64,000 bases of DNA, taken from positions 1,922,001 through 1,986,000 of the forward strand of contig OZ245921.1 of assembly GCA_965229695.1 (NCBI GenBank). Reading direction: 5' to 3'. Shown in pieces: positions 61,127 to 64,000 of this stretch (position 1 is the stretch's first letter; each line of letters starts with the position of its first letter). Source of the DNA: JANSYL01 sp965229695 (GTDB lineage: Bacteria > Pseudomonadota > Alphaproteobacteria > Rhodobacterales > Rhodobacteraceae). The notes beneath the pieces are model-generated. The model did not search any database and was not told where the DNA came from. It was given only the letters and a program-made list of their open reading frames with translations. The position numbers and the translations under genes were made by a program.

Positions 61127-61594
61127 TTAGATGTATGAGATCGAGAGGATCTCGTAATCCTTGCTGCCCCCGGGGGTCTTCACCTCAACACTGTCACCTT
61201 CATCCTTGCCGATCAAGGCACGTGCGAGCGGGGATTTGATGTTCAGCAGACCTTGTTCGATATTCGCCTCGGTCTCGCCCACGATCTGATAAGTCTTTTC
61301 GACATCATCTTCGTCGACAAGCACCACGGTCGCGCCAAACTTGATCGGGCCTGACAGTGTTTTGGGGTCGATCACCTGTGCCAGGCTGATGATCCCCTCA
61401 AGCTCTTTGATGCGCCCTTCGATGAAAGACTGCTTTTCCTTGGCCGAATGATATTCAGCGTTTTCTGACAGGTCGCCATGTTCGCGCGCCTCGGCAATCG
61501 CCTGGATGATGGCCGGGCGCTCAACGCTTTTGAGCTGCTTCAGTTCGTCGTTCAGGGCCTGCTGGCCCGCAGGGGTCATCGGGATCTTGTCCAT
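61127..61594 (-). CDS. greA: Transcription elongation factor GreA
   Basis: GreA rescues stalled RNA polymerase by stimulating transcript cleavage. The 155-residue protein begins DKIPMTPAGQQALNDELKQLKSVERP and contains EAREHGDLSENAEYHSAKEKQSFIEGRI, the coiled-coil tip with the catalytic acidic pair (DLSENAEY, core). The C-terminal domain has SPLARALIGKDEGDSVEVKTPGG. Length matches the family. Confidence 0.97.
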   Translation of the reverse strand: MDKIPMTPAGQQALNDELKQLKSVERPAIIQAIAEAREHGDLSENAEYHSAKEKQSFIEGRIKELEGIISLAQVIDPKTLSGPIKFGATVVLVDEDDVEKTYQIVGETEANIEQGLLNIKSPLARALIGKDEGDSVEVKTPGGSKDYEILSISYI

Positions 61595-61690
61595 GGAATA
61601 CGCCTAGGAACTAAGGGTCATTGGAACCGGTCGAGCGCTCAAGGTTAGGCGCGAACGGGTCCGGGTTCAACGGGAGTTTTTGGGGGCCAG

Positions 61691-61834
61691 TTAGCCGCCG
61701 ATGCCAACACCGACATTGCCGGTGACAACCAACCCGGTGCTGGGGCGCGGGTCGGGGCGCTCGGGTTCGCCATCAACGCCGCAGGCGGCCAGACCGGCAA
61801 ATAGTGCGACCAGGCAGAAATGGCGAAATGTCAT
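61691..61834 (-). CDS. 47-residue lipoprotein downstream of argH
   Basis: A short frame encodes a tiny lipoprotein: hydrophobic start MTFRHFCLVALFAGLAAC with lipobox LAAC, then a mature part of only about 30 residues rich in Pro, Gly and Val, ending TGNVGVGIGG. The ATG overlaps the argH stop (ATGA), so it is translationally coupled to argH. Tiny lipoproteins downstream of argH are, to my recollection, common in this family. Function unknown. Confidence 0.75.
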   Translation of the reverse strand: MTFRHFCLVALFAGLAACGVDGEPERPDPRPSTGLVVTGNVGVGIGG

Positions 61835-63222
61835 GGCAAAAGCTCCTTCCAGCGGGCGATTTGGCTGCGCACCTGATCGGGCGCGGTGCCCCCATATGAT
61901 TGCCGCGACGCAACCGAGTTTTGTACCCCCAGCACGCCGAACACATCTTGGCTAATGTCACCATGGACGCCCTGCATGTCCAGCAAGCTTAGATCGGGCA
62001 GATCGCACCCGCGATCTTCCGCCAGTTTGACCAAGGCACCGGTGACGTGATGGGCATCGCGGAACGGCATGTTCAGCGCACGCACCAGCCAATCGGCCAG
62101 ATCGGTGGCGGTGGAAAACCCGCTGGCCGCCGCCGCCTCAAGCGCGGGGGCATTGGCCGACATATCGCGCACCATGCCCTCCATCGCGGCCAGCGCCAGC
62201 ATCAGATTATCAGCCGCATCAAAGACCTGCTCTTTGTCTTCTTGCATGTCTTTCGAATAGGTCAGCGGCAGACCCTTCATCACTGTCATCAGCGCAACAT
62301 TCGCTCCGAAAATCCGACCGATTTTCGCGCGGATCAGCTCGGCGGCATCAGGGTTTTTCTTCTGTGGCATGATCGAAGAGCCGGTCGAGAACCGATCCGA
62401 CAGCGTGACAAAGCGGAACTGCGCCGAGGACCAGATCACCAATTCTTCCGCAAAGCGGCTCAAATGCATGGCGCAGATCGAGGCCGCGGCCAGGAATTCG
62501 AGCGCGAAATCGCGGTCACTGACCGCATCCAGCGAATTGGCCGCCGGACGGTCAAACCCCAACGCCTCGGCCGTCATATGCCGGTCAATCGGGAAAGATG
62601 TGCCGGCCAGGGCGGCGGCCCCGAGCGGCGACTCGTTCATGCGTGCGCGGGCATCAGTGAACCGGCTCCGGTCGCGCGCGAACATCTCGACATAGGCCAT
62701 CATGTGATGGCCCCAGGTCACCGGCTGCGCGGTTTGCAAATGGGTGAAGCCCGGCATGACCCAATCCGCCCCAGCCTCGGCCTGGGTCAGCAAGGCCCGG
62801 ATCAGTGCCTCCAGCCCAGAAATGGCAGCATCGATTTGATCGCGCACCCAGAGTTTGAAATCGGTCGCCACCTGATCGTTGCGCGACCGGCCCGTGTGCA
62901 GCCGTCCGGCGGGCTCGCCAATGATCTCTTTCAGCCGCGCCTCCACATTCATGTGAATGTCTTCCAAAGCGGTGGAAAAGGCGAAGTTTCCGGTCTCGAT
63001 CTCTGACAAGACCGTGAGCAGACCTTCCCGGATCGCCTCGGCATCGCTATCGGTCAGAATACCAACATGCGCCAGCATCGCTGCATGGGCGCGGGAGCCG
63101 TCGATGTCTTGTTTCGCCAGCCGTTTATCGAACCCGATCGAGGCGTTGATCGCCTCCATGATCGCATCTGGCCCTGCCGCGAAACGCCCGCCCCACATCG
63201 TATTGGCGTTTTGGTCCGTCAT
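61831..63222 (-). CDS. argH: Argininosuccinate lyase
   Basis: ArgH splits argininosuccinate into arginine and fumarate, the last step of arginine synthesis. The 463-residue product has MWGGRFAAGPD at the start, the HTGRSRNDQVATDFKLWVRD region, HLQTAQPVTWGHHMMA and the fumarase-superfamily signature GSSIMPQKKNPD with the catalytic serine loop. The start is set at ATG 63222, 51 bases inside the longer frame, because it fits homologous length and has AAGGG upstream. It is divergent from tlpA. Confidence 0.97.
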   Translation of the reverse strand: MTDQNANTMWGGRFAAGPDAIMEAINASIGFDKRLAKQDIDGSRAHAAMLAHVGILTDSDAEAIREGLLTVLSEIETGNFAFSTALEDIHMNVEARLKEIIGEPAGRLHTGRSRNDQVATDFKLWVRDQIDAAISGLEALIRALLTQAEAGADWVMPGFTHLQTAQPVTWGHHMMAYVEMFARDRSRFTDARARMNESPLGAAALAGTSFPIDRHMTAEALGFDRPAANSLDAVSDRDFALEFLAAASICAMHLSRFAEELVIWSSAQFRFVTLSDRFSTGSSIMPQKKNPDAAELIRAKIGRIFGANVALMTVMKGLPLTYSKDMQEDKEQVFDAADNLMLALAAMEGMVRDMSANAPALEAAAASGFSTATDLADWLVRALNMPFRDAHHVTGALVKLAEDRGCDLPDLSLLDMQGVHGDISQDVFGVLGVQNSVASRQSYGGTAPDQVRSQIARWKELLP

Positions 63223-63253
63223 GTCCTTTGACCCTTTGCCGGAGATTGTTTGA

Positions 63254-63814
63254 ATGATCCGCATCTTGCGCACCGCCGTGCTCTACCTTGCCCTTGCCCT
63301 TGGTGCAAACGCTGCCATGGCCGACGGGCTAGAGGATTATCTGACCGGTGAGATGCGGGGGGTTGTGATCCATGACACGCCCATTCCGGCCTCGACCCTG
63401 CCGTTTCTGCACGCCGATGATCGTGAGGGCGCGCTGTCGGACTATGCCGGTCGCCACATTCTGCTGAATTTCTGGGCCACTTGGTGTGCGCCTTGCCGCC
63501 ATGAAATGCCCGCCCTGAATAGGTTGCAGACCGAACTGGGGGGAGAGGATTTTGCTGTGGTGACCTTGGCCACGGGCCGCAATCCGCCCCAGGCGATTCG
63601 GCGGTTTTTTGACGAGGAAAACATCACCGAGCTGACCCAGTATCGCGATATCAACCAACAGATCGCGCGTGAGATGGGGGTGTTTGGCCTGCCGATCACG
63701 GTGATCCTAGACCCCGAGGGCAATGAAATCGCGCGCCTGCGGGGCGATGCGGAATGGGCCAGCCCCGAAGCCTTTGCCTTGATCGAGGCGATTATTGCCC
63801 AGGATGAGGGCTAG
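63254..63814 (+). CDS. TlpA/ResA-type membrane-associated thioredoxin
   Basis: The 186-residue protein has an N-terminal signal or anchor (TAVLYLALALGANAAMA) and a thioredoxin domain with WCAPC (Cys78, Cys81) in LLNFWATWCAPCRHEMPALN. TlpA-type proteins reduce disulfides in the periplasm, for example in cytochrome c or oxidase assembly. The cis-Pro loop is in GVFGLPITVILD. It is divergent from argH with a 31-base gap. The substrate is not shown by the context. Confidence 0.92.
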   Translation: MIRILRTAVLYLALALGANAAMADGLEDYLTGEMRGVVIHDTPIPASTLPFLHADDREGALSDYAGRHILLNFWATWCAPCRHEMPALNRLQTELGGEDFAVVTLATGRNPPQAIRRFFDEENITELTQYRDINQQIAREMGVFGLPITVILDPEGNEIARLRGDAEWASPEAFALIEAIIAQDEG

Positions 63815-63873
63815 GGGGCGCTGCCCCCCCGGCCTGCGGCCTCCCCCCGGGATATTTTTGAAACAGAGAATGA
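63815..63873. repeat. Family-type intergenic repeat and hairpin after tlpA
   Basis: GGGGGCGCTGCCCCCC forms a hairpin directly after the tlpA stop, then GGCCTGCGGCCTCCCCCCG and GGGATATTTTTG. I recall this sequence type in many Rhodobacteraceae intergenic regions. It may also act as a terminator for tlpA. The reverse complement resembles the element at 32347. Confidence 0.5.
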
Positions 63874-63972
63874 GTATCGGTTTGCCGTTGGCGATGAGCC
63901 GTCCTGTGGGCGGAGCCCAAGCCGCTACCGTGCGAGCGCCTGGACCTCTTTGTGCCGAAAGCACCCGGTCAG

Positions 63973-63987
63973 GTGATCATTGATCAC
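63973..63987. promoter_or_regulatory. 15-base perfect palindrome near the right edge
   Basis: GTGATCA-t-TGATCAC is a perfect palindrome 13 bases from the window end. It is a candidate operator or promoter element for a gene outside the window. The 99 bases between the repeat at 63815 and it hold no recognisable gene. Confidence 0.35.
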
Positions 63988-64000
63988 GCCGGTGGCTTGT

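Overview
The window looks like a stretch of chromosome from an alphaproteobacterium of the Rhodobacteraceae (Roseobacter/Rhodobacter lineage). The evidence is the GC-rich coding sequence, the divergent regB / senC-regA redox locus, the hemD - Mic60-like - hemY block, the tsaE-amgK-murU-addB-addA run, glnK-amtB, GcvA-type LysR regulators, DUF2853 and DUF2783 proteins, and intergenic elements of a type I recall from this family. The genus cannot be fixed from the sequence alone. Nearly all of it is dense core genome, with many 4-base start/stop overlaps.

Layout. 1-2.4 kb: the visibly more A/T-rich edge of a mobile element, with a VapE-type ATPase running off the left edge and a DUF3800-like protein, next to an intact tRNA-Thr(CGU). 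Two extra copies of the tRNA 5' half follow at an exact 135-bp period (2451-2760). 2.8-6.5 kb (-): hemD, a Mic60/mitofilin-like membrane protein and hemY. 6.5-9.9 kb (+): tsaD, gpsA, an EVE-domain protein and a sulfotransferase-like protein. 10-14.3 kb (-): DUF2853, a PhyH oxygenase plus HD protein pair resembling PhnY/PhnZ or TmpA/TmpB, a methyltransferase and ahcY. 14.5-18.7 kb: an alcohol dehydrogenase, small proteins, an HD hydrolase, a GNAT enzyme, a LysR regulator and a lipoprotein. 18.7-21.5 kb: regA-senC (-) divergent from regB (+). 21.6-32.3 kb (+): a PAS protein, tsaE, the peptidoglycan-recycling pair amgK-murU, addB-addA and trxA.

32.5-38.1 kb: amtB and glnK (-), a class A penicillin-binding protein (+), mlaA-mlaC (-). 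38.3-41.3 kb (+): a type I secretion ABC transporter and adaptor without a visible cargo. 41.4-44.2 kb (+): RidA, a glycerophosphodiesterase, a FemAB/GNAT-like protein and pterin dehydratase. 44.2-48.1 kb: a LysR regulator divergent from an exported SnoaL-like protein, a peroxiredoxin, a ferredoxin-reductase-like flavoprotein and rsmD. 48.4-49.1 kb: two tandem paralogous small exported proteins of unknown function. 49.2-53.4 kb: an orphan TRAP binding protein, recQ and yaaA. 53.4-56.9 kb (-): a tightly packed five-gene cluster (MBL-fold protein with half of its metal site missing, DinB-like, membrane protein, FAD monooxygenase, DUF2783) divergent from an Lrp regulator. 57.5-63.8 kb: azlCD, mobA with a partner gene, a membrane protein, greA, a small lipoprotein, argH and a TlpA-type thioredoxin.

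Themes. Heme synthesis, RegBA redox control and SenC fit a respiratory lifestyle with flexible use of oxygen. TsaD and TsaE serve t6A tRNA modification. AmgK-MurU, the PBP and MlaA/MlaC serve the envelope, and AddAB and RecQ serve recombination. The least explained parts are the tRNA-Thr scar array, the five-gene MBL/monooxygenase cluster, the tandem secreted paralogues and the PhyH/HD oxygenase pair. All functions are inferred from sequence features; no database search was possible.
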